64,000 bases of DNA from Thinopyrum elongatum (taxonomy: Eukaryota > Streptophyta > Magnoliopsida > Poales > Poaceae), in contig CM022302.1 in the NCBI GenBank assembly GCA_011799875.1, forward strand, positions 55,470,854-55,534,853. Direction: 5' to 3'. Both the position numbers and the translations under genes were made by a program. The notes below the pieces were generated by a model. The model worked only from the letters and a program-made list of their open reading frames with translations. It was not told where the DNA came from and searched no databases. Of this stretch, positions 1 through 10,564 are shown in pieces (positions within the stretch are counted from its first letter, which is position 1; the number at the start of each line of letters is the position of its first letter).

Positions 1-1629
1 TGCAGCAGATCCACCTCTTCGCTGCCCCTGATGGCAAAGTCGCATCTGACTTCCCCAGCCGCCGCCGCCACATTGGGATTTGACGGCGAGCAGTTGCGAT
101 GACCCCTGCCACCAACGGATTCAGTGGTGAGGAACTGCGCTCGGCCACCCTTGCTCCCTTCCCCATCTTCGAATCCATGGAGACACTGCTGCCTGGTGGC
201 CATGACACCACATCAGACTTAACCTGGCCGCTGATGGATTCGAGGACGACGAGTTGCGCCAACCCCTTCTACAAGACTACAATCGAGCTATGCCCTCCCT
301 CCCTTCCCCATCTTTAAATGTCACACAGATGTAGCCTAAAGTAAGGTGAGAAAATACATGAGATTTTGGTTTTCTACAGGAACAATGCAAGATCTCATCC
401 TAAATTTGTGGGCTATTCTGGAACCATGAGCATCTGCAGTTCATAAGGTGAAAGATCATGTTAGTGTTTTTTTCCAAGATGTTGGCCTAATTCTCTGTTG
501 ACGCCTAGGCAGCAGATAATTGGATTAACTTTTGGTGTGTTATCCCTTAATTGTTACTTGAGAGGATGTAGAAAATGTATGCATGGGCATACCCTAATTT
601 TTCCGTGCCTTAAGTTAAAAAGGTACAAGCTACTACCATTGATTTTAGCTATATGTGCCCGCCAGTGGCACAATTTATAAGTTGCCACTATGTCTCTGTC
701 AATCTTTTTCATAGATGTTGATGTATACACAAGACACTAATGATCTCACTCCTTCGTTACAGCTGTACTGAAGTCATTGTCTTCCTTCATGATTCTGGTG
801 GACAGAACATAAGCATCATGCTAGGTGGTAAACAAAATAACTCAAGCAATTTCGAAGAGATGTGTTAATTGGTGCTGTCTAACTCTGAACTTTTTCTAAT
901 TTTCGTTTTCTTACTGAAGATTACTTCCCACACACGCAACAATGTGAAGGTATATGCAAGTGTAAGTTTCTGGGGTAAGTCATATACATTTGTACTGCTA
1001 ATCATGATGGCTCTCTTCCTTTCTTTGCTGAAATTTCACAAAAGTTTCTCTATACTTCCCCCTGTAAGTTTTCTGTCTAGATTTCAGATAAAGAGCATGT
1101 ACTATATATGGATGCATAAATAGATTATTATGCAGTTTTATCTTTCATATGGCCGATGGCAGATAATGGAAACTAAGAATAGTATTCCAAAAATTATGAA
1201 CTTTTTTGTGGTGATATAATCATGAACATTATGGTCTCTTAAGAAAATGAATTAACTTTGTTGAACATTACATTGTTATTGCTCATTTTATTTTCTTAGT
1301 CACCCTGAAGAGGCCCTGGTGTCACAAGTTAACCTTAATTTCCAAAACATATTGGTGTACACCCGAGATCCCCAAGAGAATCAATTAAGATCTGCAAAAA
1401 ATAGTACCATTGGTTTGATTTTCCATGATACATTGAGTTTGTGCAAAATTTTAGATGTTTATCAACCATGTTACTGAACCAATAAGGAAGGCAATGCTAT
1501 CATCCACTCGATGCAGGCCCTGTTCTTCCATCCCCTACTCAGGATCACATTTGCACAGATCCTACGTTCATGCATGAAGATATCCTATGAAGTTACTTTG
1601 TAATAAATCAGTTGGTTTATGGGTAAATG
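1..1629. other. Gene-poor left edge; no gene supported
   Basis: The first 320 bases are GC-richer than what follows and hold a 72-codon open frame (99-317) with no recognisable domain. This could be the tail of an exon or a repeat entering from the left, but I cannot identify it. From about 330 to 1629 the DNA is AT-rich with stops in all frames, and I see no promoter, repeat boundary or RNA gene I can support. Confidence 0.5.
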
Positions 1630-1808
1630 ACCATATAATCCTCTATTCTGATTGTTCGTCTACTGTTCAAAATTAGTTTGATATAAGTAGGAGGATCAAT
1701 CATACTTATGGATGTACCAATAACCATATATATAATCCTCTAATCTGACTGTTTTCCTGTGTCCAAAATGTGAGGGTCGACCAGTACTTACGTATATACC
1801 ATTACAGA
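1630..1808. repeat. Degenerate tandem duplication, two units of about 90 bp
   Basis: Unit one (about 1630-1722) and unit two (about 1723-1808) both begin with ACCATAT and a TAATCCTCTA core. Both then carry CTGATTGTT/CTGACTGTT, a GTTCAAAAT/GTCCAAAAT block and a late GTACCAATA/TATACCATTA block. The copies differ by many substitutions and small indels, so this is an old local duplication with no coding content. Confidence 0.5.
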
Positions 1809-2062
1809 TATATCATTTTAAGTAACTTTTGTGAAAACAAAATAATATATTCATTCTTTTTCAGAACCGTTTTGAAGTTAGTTTGCTGAGTAAAACATTA
1901 ATTTGAGCAAAAAATTCTGCAGCAACGCGTGGGGAATTATCTAGTATGTAATAATAATAGCCTATACATCAGGCCATTGTGGTGTCTTAATTGGTTGTGT
2001 CACAGATGTCCCTACTGCAGGATTGGTGGATGTCTCTTGCAGCATTCAAGCTTTATAAGTTA

Positions 2063-2096
2063 CTAGTCGTCAACCTGTGCGGATTCACGGGCTAGT
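2063..2096 (+). mobile_element. Possible Helitron-like 3' terminus
   Basis: A short imperfect hairpin (CCTGTG and TTCACGGG arms) is followed directly by CTAG and a T. Helitrons end in a 3' hairpin plus CTRR and insert between A and T. A related end in the opposite orientation lies at 35583-35618. No 5' TC end or Rep/Helicase gene was found, so this may equally be the end of a small non-autonomous element. Confidence 0.3.
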
Positions 2097-3799
2097 TACG
2101 TGGTTACAATGAACTACTAAATAAATATATAATCCTGAAGTAGATGAAATGTAATGATTATATATATATGTGAAATATTAGTCCTAAGCATGCAATAGTT
2201 GGATTATTTCTGGAAGGTGTGAATGGACATTTTATTCTGTACTCCATCGAGCGATCAGCAAAAAATTGACAGGAAAATAAATGGGAAGGTCACTATGCAA
2301 AACAGAAATAAGAAATGATGTATGTAATAATACAATCAATATTTTGCCCAGCACTACAATAGAGAGAAGTAACATTTCAAACATATAATCAGATCACATC
2401 AGAGAAATGACTGGAATTCAAACTAAAAGAAAACAAATTGTGCTAATATCGTCTCGCTTATGTATACTTTAGTAATTTATAGTGCGGGTATTTAGACCAT
2501 TGTTTATATTACAAACTTTTACAAAAAGGCATAACTTACACAAAAAGTGAAAGTAAATCACTTATAAATCAAGTGAAGCTTCTGCGATGTGTTGTGGATG
2601 TCTATCTTGGATGGAGAAATAAAATTTGGGAGAAAGAGGAGCAATCCGACAAGGTTAGTATTGACATCTTTCGTTCTCAAAATATTTTACTGGTGCTACA
2701 ATTTTTTGGAAATTTCATAAACATTGAATACATTCTAGTATAGAAAAGCATTCTTTCTCACTCTTGTTTCAGCGTGTGCATGCTTTTTGCATAGCTAACT
2801 CCACATACCAACTCATACATGCATTCTTCCTTCACTCGTCCAGTCCCATGTAGGACCCCCCAAGAGATCACTCATAACATGATATGCCAGATCCCTTGCT
2901 TGATAGAATGCATTTCTTTACTGTATGTTCTAGCCAACATAATTCTTAAGGAAGAAATATCAGATTTAAATGTGAATAATAAAGCATGACATATGTTCAA
3001 ATTTGTTCACCTTTTGTACCAATTTCGCCCTCACTCCACACAAAAATCATGTTTAATATTATTATTGTTATCATATATATCAAAGAATACAATTTCAGGC
3101 AAGTTTGCAACCTTGGCTATTTGGTAGGCGTATTTAAATACAAAAGTTTGCCAAATATTGACGGCAAAGCCCACCTTTAGTAAGCTATGGTAGTGTTATG
3201 TATTTTCAGGCAAAGTTTTACCGCACGTACCTAGAAGTACAAAGAGTGACTGTAGCATATCCCAGGCCCAATCTTCACAGGGAAGGGGGTCCCCATATTG
3301 GATACGCAGAGGATGTTATGTTACTTTTGAAGCGACTTAACATAGAAACAAAAGATAACCTTAGTTCTCAATTGACTCGTGAGAAGTAGTACACCATCAA
3401 AAATAAAATCATAAGCTCATGCTGCAGGTCTTTCTAGCCATCTTTTGGATTAGCTGGAGTAGTTCCTTGATTTGCTTATTCATTTTCAGCATTTCCAGTT
3501 GAAGGGCAAAACATATAAGGCTACTTCAACATCGACAACAGGGACAATATACAGTATATAACAGCGATAAACGGAAACAAATTGTATGCCCCACTATAAT
3601 TTTTGTTTTACGCCAGTTAAAATCATATAGACAACATATTCTCAGAGGTTATAGTGCAAATGAAAGTAGTTTGGTTACTTGTTGCACTTTTTGGCTTCCA
3701 CGTCCGAGAGGTGGTATAGCCACTTTTTTGTCCAGAATATATATGAATAGAAGGTAAAGACACATTTATCAGGAAGATGTATGCAAATAAATACCCAAG
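2097..3799. other. AT-rich non-coding DNA with two exon-like stretches
   Basis: Most of the interval has stops in all frames. Two short pieces look exon-like. About 2573-2656 is open for roughly 26 codons and ends at AAG followed by GTTAGT, a plausible donor. 3210-3389 follows a TATTTTCAG acceptor-like signal, is open for 59 codons and ends at TAG. I do not recognise either peptide, and the phases between them cannot be proved, so this is only a hint of a relic gene on the plus strand. Confidence 0.25.
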
Positions 3800-4620
3800 T
3801 GATAACGCCCACACGTGTGGCAGGAAGCAACATGGCCCAAACGCCTCCATTACCATTCATTTTGCTAAGTCAAAACAGATGACATCAGCGGGAATCTTTT
3901 TGGTTTTCAGCTTAAAAATGTTTTATCTCCTAATTAAAAAATCTAATTAAAAATCCATTTTCACCATTAAATCCGTCTCGACGAGATCCTCAAAACTAGA
4001 TCCCATATTGATATGTTTCGACGAATTTTTTTTTGCCAAAAGTTACCATGATGTTTACACTGTAGTTGCCATAGCGTTTACAATAAAGTTGCCATGTGGC
4101 AATTTTAGTGTATAGATCATGTCAATTTTAGTATTTTGATTATGAAAATTCCAGTACTTTTACCATAAAAATTATTTTTTGTATGAACCATGGCAATTTT
4201 AAGTGCATTTATCATGGCAATTTTAGTTTATGATTCATGGTAAGTCTAGTTTCTTAATTTTCCGTTTTATAATATGTCAAAATTTACTTTTAAATGTAGA
4301 AGAAAAATAGCTGAAACATTTCATGGCAACTTCAGTATAAACATCATGGCAATTCATATGCAATAGACATGACAACTTTTAACATAAAAAAAAGTCGTCG
4401 AAACATATTGATATGAGATCTAGTTTCGAAGATCTCATCGCGATGGTTTTAATGGTAAAAACGGATCTTCAATCGGATTTTTCATTTAAGAGATAAAACA
4501 TTTTAAAAAATGGAAATCAAAAAAAATTCTCACATACATGCATGCGGTGACGTGGCGTAATCTGTGTGTTATAGGGCGTGTGAATCGGTGCTGCTCCCAC
4601 CACACGTGTGGACGTTATCA
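3800..4620. mobile_element. MITE-like element with long terminal inverted repeats
   Basis: The left end reads TGATAACGCCCACACGTGTGG. The right end, read on the minus strand, is TGATAACGTCCACACGTGTGG. A second pair of inverted arms follows inside: about 3893-4033 against 4388-4535, both containing ATGTTTTATCTC, a block like TACCATTAAA and ATATGTTTCGACGA. The centre is AT-rich with several copies of CATGGCAATTTT and its complement. No transposase is present, and no clean target duplication is visible (flanks CAAATAAAT and CAATAAAT are only suggestive). It fits a non-autonomous DNA transposon, possibly Mutator-like. The superfamily is not assigned. Confidence 0.6.
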
Positions 4621-4839
4621 ACGTCCAATAAATATTTGTACGAATATATAAAAGACGTGTGTGCATTATAAAACTGAAGCACATCTATCTATAACTAACT
4701 AAAACACTAACCCTAAGGTTTAGAAAAACACGTACCAAGTCACCATGAGCCTATCTATCTTCAGGTTAGGCCGATATATTACCCAATAACTTACAGAAAC
4801 AAAGAAATCATGCCCCATATAAAGATTTAAGAGACAAAT

Positions 4840-5101
4840 ACAATTATTGAAAGAATCTGTAATCTCGAAGGGAACCTTGCTCCATTCAAAAAAAAAAAAA
4901 CCTGCGGCAACGTTGCCATCGTATACTTCGCTCCTCATGCATCAGTTCTGCATGGTACTTCTTTGCAGAGAGAAAAATACAATTAGTGAAAGTATTCATA
5001 ATCTCGAAGAGAACATTGCTCCAGCCAAAAGAAACACATGGCAACCTTGCCATCATATGCTTAGCTCCTCATGGAACAGTTCTGCATGGTACTTCTTTGC
5101 A
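4840..5101. repeat. Tandem duplication, period about 139 bp
   Basis: Copy one (4840-4969) and copy two (4979-5101) share ACAATTA.TGAAAG, TAATCTCGAAG.GAAC, TTGCTCCA, a TTGCCATC core and an identical TTCTGCATGGTACTTCTTTGC end. An open frame of 114 codons runs through both copies (4847-5191) but resembles no known family. I treat it as accidental. Confidence 0.65.
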
Positions 5102-5355
5102 TTAAGCTTACCATTGGCGAAAGTTGTGATCTACGTGTTAATTTTAGTTAGCCTTGATATATCACTCTACAGAATAACATGCAAATCCTAATTAGTGTAT
5201 AATGTTATTACATGTACCACACTCCTTAAACCATGCATGGAGGCACCAACTCAGTGGACTACATACTGAAGTAATTGCTGATTATAGTCAATATGCCGCC
5301 ATGATGAGATGGAATTAAGGATGAGCATTGGTACCCAAAGTCAACAGATAGATTG

Positions 5356-5442
5356 CAGATGCTTCTCCCCGGAAAGAAAAACAAACGCTCCTACCGCGCA
5401 GATGCTCCTCCCCGGAAAGAAAAAACAAATGCTCCTACCGCA
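5356..5442. repeat. Short tandem duplication, two units of 43-44 bp
   Basis: Two adjacent copies each read CAGATGCT.CTCCCCGGAAAG, then an A-rich run, then GCTCCTACCGC. They differ by two substitutions and one base in the A run, so the duplication is fairly young. Confidence 0.7.
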
Positions 5443-6184
5443 TGTGATCGTACGTGATTATATTTAGGGTGAAGGTAGCCGGTTATGTGATCAGTCCGCA
5501 GTATAGTCCATAAGCTGACTGATCTGATTAGTAGTGAAGACAGAGGACATTGCATACCACAGATGAGCAAAAATTACTGCAGATCAGCGAAGTAGAGGGT
5601 CCTGTCAAGTGCAGCAGATCCGCATATGACGTAGATGGAGCGATCTGTTGCTGCTGCCGCAGAGCAACACAACCTACAGAGATTTAGGGCTGTTGCATGC
5701 CTTAGATGGAGCGATCTGAGGCTGCTACTGCCACGGAGCGATCTGTGGCTTCTGCATATGTCGTAGATGGAGACAGATCGAGGCGGCGTCTCTACCACAT
5801 CAGATGGGATCTCTTAATGGTCTTGGAGAGGAGGCAAGGTCTTGGAGATGTTGGGGCAGACTAACCCTCCTCGGCGAGACACGCCGAGAAGCCTCCCGGC
5901 GACACAAACGTCAGACAGAGGTAGACGAAGGAGACACCATTATTTTTCCTGGCAACGAACGGCACGGCGCACCAACGCCTATATCTTGGCTTTATTTCTC
6001 ACAAAGACTCCCTTAAACACATACATAGAGGTACACACGCACACACGCAACAAAACCAGGAAGAACACTCACGCCGACCGGGCACACACCACGGTCCCGA
6101 CGGAGACTACATCTTCCTTAGGCCCCTCTCACTTGGCTCGGCACATACCGCAGCAATCAACCAGTACACAAGGGATGGATTTTG
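5443..6184. other. Non-coding left flank of the host Copia
   Basis: The motif TAGATGGAGCGATCTG, or close variants, recurs between about 5630 and 5770. From about 5800 the DNA is GC-rich with several 60-120 codon open frames on both strands, none with a recognisable domain. The last bases (TTTTG at 6180-6184) are the left target-site copy of the Copia element that follows. Confidence 0.4.
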
Positions 6185-7166
6185 TGATGGATTATGGATG
6201 GACTTAGGCCCATATAAGACAATAATCCCTGGTTAATCTCTAAGGCCCATTAATGTGTACGCCAAGTGGAGGGAAGTGTGGGAAGTTTAGTACCATACTG
6301 CTACAGTAAGAAGAGTGAGATCTCTTTATAAGGGCTGCTCTACCAGTTGCTACTGGGAGCTTGGGAATAGGAGTTGTACACGTGTGCTCCTCCTCCTCCG
6401 CCGCCCGCCGTGCCTCGTCACGACGCGCGCGCGCCGCGGGTTTTGGGAATGAGCCGAGCCGAATCTTACTTTTGCCGGTCAAGAATGGTTAATTAATTAA
6501 CGAGTCGCTTACGGAAGTGCCACTATCCAAGATGTTGGACCGTGGGCTGTTCGCGGACTCGGTCGTGGGCTTATGCCAAGGCCCATCTACCCGACGACAT
6601 ATATAAGAAGCGCTGGCCAGTGGAGTGAACCCAGAACTCAGTTCACTCACTCCCTCTCGCACAACCCTAGCCGTCATCTACTGTTCATCTCACTGTGCTG
6701 CTTCTGGCGATCCCATCCCGATGACCACGTGCACGGTTGGTCGGGAGAGCAGGTGCCTCCGGAACCCTGTCGTTCGAGATCCTGCCCGGGAGAACGACAA
6801 TAAGGTTTTTGGGGAGCGTCTCGACGCGACTGCTCCCGATCCGTCCCCGTCTCCATCCTCCTCTGCTTCCACTACTTTCCCTGCATCGACTCCATGGCTG
6901 ACGATGAAGCCGCCAAGATGAAGGCCTCGGCCGATGCTGAGGCTGCCGCCGCCGCGTTGGCCTGGCCAACCGGAGGGTATGACTCGTTCATCCCCTATTT
7001 GCTCGTTCATGTGCTGGCCGTATATATGATGTTCATAGATGATTCGGTTCGATGTACTGTACGTGCTCACATGCTTAGGTATCGGTATGAGATGCATACC
7101 GTATTTGCCATGTTTACTGTTTACTCATGGATTAGATTAGTCGAGAAAGTGCTAATATTTCCAACA
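6185..7166 (+). repeat. 5' LTR of host Copia
   Basis: 982 bp bounded by TG...CA, matching 32894-33905. It holds a TATA box (6600-6607). An ATG at 6894 opens a frame that runs out of the LTR into gag. No tRNA-Met-like primer site follows the LTR end: the next bases are ATCCGAAAACC, suggesting a deletion between the LTR and the gag start. Compared with the 3' LTR it lacks about 12 bp near 6500 and about 18 bp near 6410. Confidence 0.9.
6600..6607 (+). promoter_or_regulatory. TATA box of host Copia 5' LTR
   Basis: TATATAAG is preserved in the 3' LTR at 33332-33339. Both lie in a conserved context just before GCGCTGGCCAGTGGAG, as expected for the U3/R boundary of an LTR promoter. Confidence 0.6.
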
Positions 7167-7404
7167 ATCCGAAAACCTTATTTTAGGCACTTTTCGACTC
7201 ATGGCTTCGCCGCTACACTGAAACCAGAAAAGTTTACCGGGACGCATTTTAAGCATTGGCAGACGAGGACTACCTTGTGGCTCACAACAATGAACGTGTT
7301 CTGGGTTGGTGGTGTGTCTCCCACGGTAACGATTGCTCCTGAACAGGAGAATGCATTTAGGGAGGCAACCACCATCTTTGTGGGAGCCGTTCTTACTGTG
7401 ATCG
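7167..7404 (+). pseudogene. Copia gag, N-terminal part, interrupted
   Basis: The frame reads FSTHGFAATLKPEKFTGTHF and continues to a VGAVLTVI block. This is the start of the UBN2/gag domain of a common grass Copia lineage. No proper gag ATG is present, because the region between LTR and gag appears deleted. The frame is instead open back into the LTR (ATG at 6894), giving an artificial 91-residue N-terminal extension. Reading is broken at 7404 by the reverse solo LTR and resumes at 9589 in the same frame once the insertion and one GATCG copy are removed. Gag would form the virus-like particle that packages element RNA. Confidence 0.85.
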
Positions 7405-9583
7405 TGTAGGGTAACGCAGCAGAAAACAAAAATATTTCCGACCTACGCACCAGCCCAGGACCACTATGGAGACTACATACAAGGTTTGATCATTTCGTTA
7501 CCGACTCGAAGCGCAGCGGAAGTAGAGTCGATGACGATCGGCGGTGCAGATCCCCGCAGCTAGGATTTACAACCTCCCAACCGCGAGGATGTATACCCTC
7601 GTCTTCCCTTCGGACAGCCCTCCGGGAGGCTGTCGAACAGTCCCCCAGACGATGTCGCGGACAGCCCTTCGGGAGGACCTTCAAAACTCGAACGGTCACT
7701 CGGACAGCCCTTCGGGAGGACTCACAGAACTCGGACCGTCACTTGGACAGCCCTTTGGGAGGCACTCTCAAACAGCCCCTCGGGCACTAAGATCGAAACT
7801 ACGACCTCTCTACAGAGTTGCACACATACGGTGTCATCTATCCGGCAGGGCTTCGCCGTCCAGAACTAGTTCCTGCCGGAACCCAGACAGCCTTTCGGCT
7901 CTACGAAAAACTCTTTTCGTGGGAGGGAGAGAGAGAGCTTGCAAAGCATAGCATGTGTATGTGAGATCCAAGGATGAGTGTGGAGGGCTGCCCCTCCACC
8001 TCTATTTATAGGAAAGCCAAGGGGTAGGGTAGTTATCCAATAAAACCCAAAGGCATATGAGGGAAGTCCTTCCACAAGGACCTAAAGGAGAAACCAAGGA
8101 ACAAGAGGGGCTCCAAGGTGGAGCCCCTAGTGTGGCCGGCCACTCCCCCATGAGGGCCCCCCCAAAGGGGGTTCTCATCCATCCACATCACCTTCTAGAA
8201 GCCTTTAGCAAAAGCCCTAAAAGGTGGCTTCCAAAAATTATCCAAAAAGCACTTTCACTATTCACGACGACATTTTTCAGCGCCCGTTCGAACTGAAAAT
8301 ATTTATGTGGGCTTAGAACAATTCCAGTACCCACTAAAATAATTTTCAACGCGTTCTGGAACAATTCCAGTTTAGTGATTTCATCTGCGAAAAGCATCTG
8401 AAGTGGTTCCGGCAGCTCCGGAACATTTCCGGTTTTTCTTCCAGAAAATTCCCAGAAGTTTCCAGAATGATTCTGGCATCCTCCAAGAATTATCAGGCAT
8501 GTGCCGAAACCATTTTGACTTAATGGTATCCCCTGAAACAACTTTTCAGTTTCACCGGAACTCATCCGGTGACCTCTCTCTGCGGAACTTTTCCGCTGTC
8601 CGAAACTTTTCGGTGTCCGAAACTTTTTCGGCGATTTTCTCTCAGACTCCCTGTCTAGTATTCAGCAGATAGATGACCCTTAAGCGTGTGACCCTATAGG
8701 TTCGGTGAAGTATAGACATGACCGGAACACCTTCCGATCAATGATCAGCATCGGAGCCGTGGACACCCATATTGATCCCTATACCCACATGAATAAATAT
8801 TCGAGTGAACCTCTAGTTGCCGTGTGCTATTCCTGTTGCTTCACGATATGTTACAAATACCCGAGGTTAGACATGTTGGCATCCCCGTGGATCAACAACT
8901 TGTCCACTATGCTGGTTACCTCGTTACCGGTATTGTTCTCTTTTCTCGTTTCCGTGTTCCGGCATCCCCGTGATCAAATCACAAAGTGTCTGGCCAGATG
9001 ATGATGGATACCGTAACACCGAGAGGGCCCAGAGATATCTCTCCAACGTCGGAGGAGCAAATCCCAATATCGAGCTATCAAGTTACTTGACACACTTTTC
9101 CATGAACCCGTAAGCCGCCGTAATAGCCACCCATTTACGGATGACGTTTAACAAACCCCAAAGTTCATGAATCAAGCATGAAGAAACTCGATACTCTCAT
9201 GGTCTGAGGAATCATGCAAACATTAACCATCTCTGTGTTAGTAACCATTAACTTGTGACGAAAGTATCCCATAGCATAACATCAATTCGGGTCGATTCAA
9301 CACAAATGTTCTTCTAACATTGTGCCCTCAAAATTGCCGGCATAGTCATGCCCATGATCAGGAAAACAGAACCATCATGCAACACTTGAGCTAGTCTCAG
9401 AGGCCAGACTTGGAATACATTTTACCGTTTATTATTCCACACGTGCATATGAGTCTTCCTCCGAGCCTCGTGGTTATTGTAGACTCGAGAACCATAGCAG
9501 TTATAGCATGGAACATAAACCTAATTATGAACAGGGAGATAATCAATAACATTTATTATTGCCTCTAGGGCATATCTCCTACA
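7405..9583 (-). mobile_element. Solo LTR of the TGTAGGAG family, reverse orientation
   Basis: 2179 bp. It begins TGTAGGGTAACGCAGC and ends GCATATCTCCTACA, the reverse complement of the LTR of elements A-D. It is flanked by GATCG at 7400-7404 and 9584-9588, a perfect 5-bp duplication. No internal domain is present, so an intact element was reduced by LTR-LTR recombination. On its own strand it carries the TATAAATA box (plus-strand 8003-8010) and the heat-shock-like trimer at 8455-8467. Confidence 0.95.
8455..8467 (-). promoter_or_regulatory. Trimeric heat-shock-element sequence in solo LTR
   Basis: The plus strand reads GAAGTTTCCAGAA, a perfect GAAnnTTCnnGAA. It is flanked by further GAA and TTC units at 3-base spacing (GAAAATTC before, TGATTC after). 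The same site occurs in both LTRs of A and of B. Heat-shock factors bind this arrangement, but function here is inferred only from sequence. Confidence 0.45.
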
Positions 9584-9588
9584 GATCG

Positions 9589-10187
9589 GAGACAAGCTAG
9601 TCGACGTGTATCTCCATATGTGTGTTGCCAAGAATTTGTGGGATGCGCTCGAAGCTAAGTTTGGCGCAACCGATACTGGAAGCGAGTTGTATGCTATGGA
9701 GCAGTTCCATGATTACAAAATGGTTGATAACCGTTCTGTATTGGACCAGGCCCATGAGATACAACGCATCGCTAAGGAGCTGGAGCTACTGAAGTGTGAG
9801 TTACCGGACAAGTTTGTCGCTGGTTGCATTATTGCAAAACTCCCTCCTGGATGGAGGAACTTTGCTACTTCTCTCAAGCACTTGAGACATGAATACTCTG
9901 TTGAGGATGTCATCGGTCATCTAAGTGTTGAGCAGAACTCGAGAGCAAAGGACTCACACGTGAAAGGGGCAGAGGGTTCTTCTAGCGCCAATGTGGTGCA
10001 GAAGAACTTCCACAAGTTCAAGGGAAATAACTCTGTCCAGTAAAATACTACCTTTAAGAAGAAGGCTAAGAAGAAAAACAAAAAGAGAGATGGCTGTTTT
10101 ACTTGTGGTTCAGAGGAACATTGGGCAAACAAGTGCCCAAACAAGTACAAGAAGCCAGGACGGGATGCCAAGTCTGTCAATGTCACT
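9589..10187 (+). pseudogene. Copia gag C-terminal part with CCHC zinc knuckle
   Basis: The frame continues gag (GDKLVDVYLHM, then LWDALEAKFGATDTGSEL) through the UBN2 domain. A TAA at 10041-10043 interrupts it. The same frame then gives a lysine-rich stretch and an intact knuckle, CFTCGSEEHWANKC, fitting CX2CX4HX4C. This is the nucleocapsid part that binds element RNA. The continuous frame into protease is normal for Copia, where gag and pol share one reading frame. Apart from the TAA, the gag segment is well preserved. Confidence 0.88.
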
Positions 10188-10564
10188 TTGAGCAACAATG
10201 ATGGGGCATCTGGGTATGGTAATCTGTTTACCGTACTTTCAGTTTGTCAGTCCACCGATTGGTGGGTTGACATTGGGGCCAATATTCATGTGTGTACTGA
10301 TGTGTCATTGTTTTCTTCTTACCAGGTCACACGAGATTGTTCCGTCCTGATGGGGAACAACTCGCATGCTTCTGTTCATGGTGTTGGCACGATAGATCTG
10401 AAGTTTACTTCGGGAAAGATTGTGCAACTGAAGAACATGCAGCATGTCCCCGTCATTAAGAAGAATCTCGTTAGTGGCTCCCTTCTATGTAAAGAAAGGT
10501 TTAAGTTACTATTTGAGTCCAACAAAGTAGTCGTATCTCGGTATGGACTATTTGTTGGAAAATG
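10188..10564 (+). pseudogene. Copia aspartic protease domain, inactive site
   Basis: The block STDWWVDIGANIHVC is the Copia protease active-site region. The catalytic motif is normally D-T/S-G but reads D-I-G here. The downstream flap and body region (VLMGNNSHASVHGVGTIDLK, KKNLVSGSLLCK) are preserved. The frame ends at TGA (10562-10564), where related elements continue into the GAG-pre-integrase domain. The protease would cut the polyprotein. The active-site change and the stop suggest it is dead. Confidence 0.85.

Noticed and set aside
4847..5191. 114-codon plus-strand frame as a gene
   Set aside because: It is produced by a tandem non-coding duplication that includes a poly-A run, with no recognisable domain.
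5842..6207. 121-codon open frame upstream of the host Copia as a gene
   Set aside because: No domain, overlapped by another frame, and it crosses the 5' boundary of the Copia LTR at 6185.
8188..8565. Open frames of 100-140 codons repeated in all TGTAGGAG LTRs (MSSGETEKLF and MQIPAARIYN types, both strands)
   Set aside because: They recur only because the LTRs are copies, overlap on opposite strands, lie across promoter and leader repeats, and match no protein family. LTR sequence, not genes.
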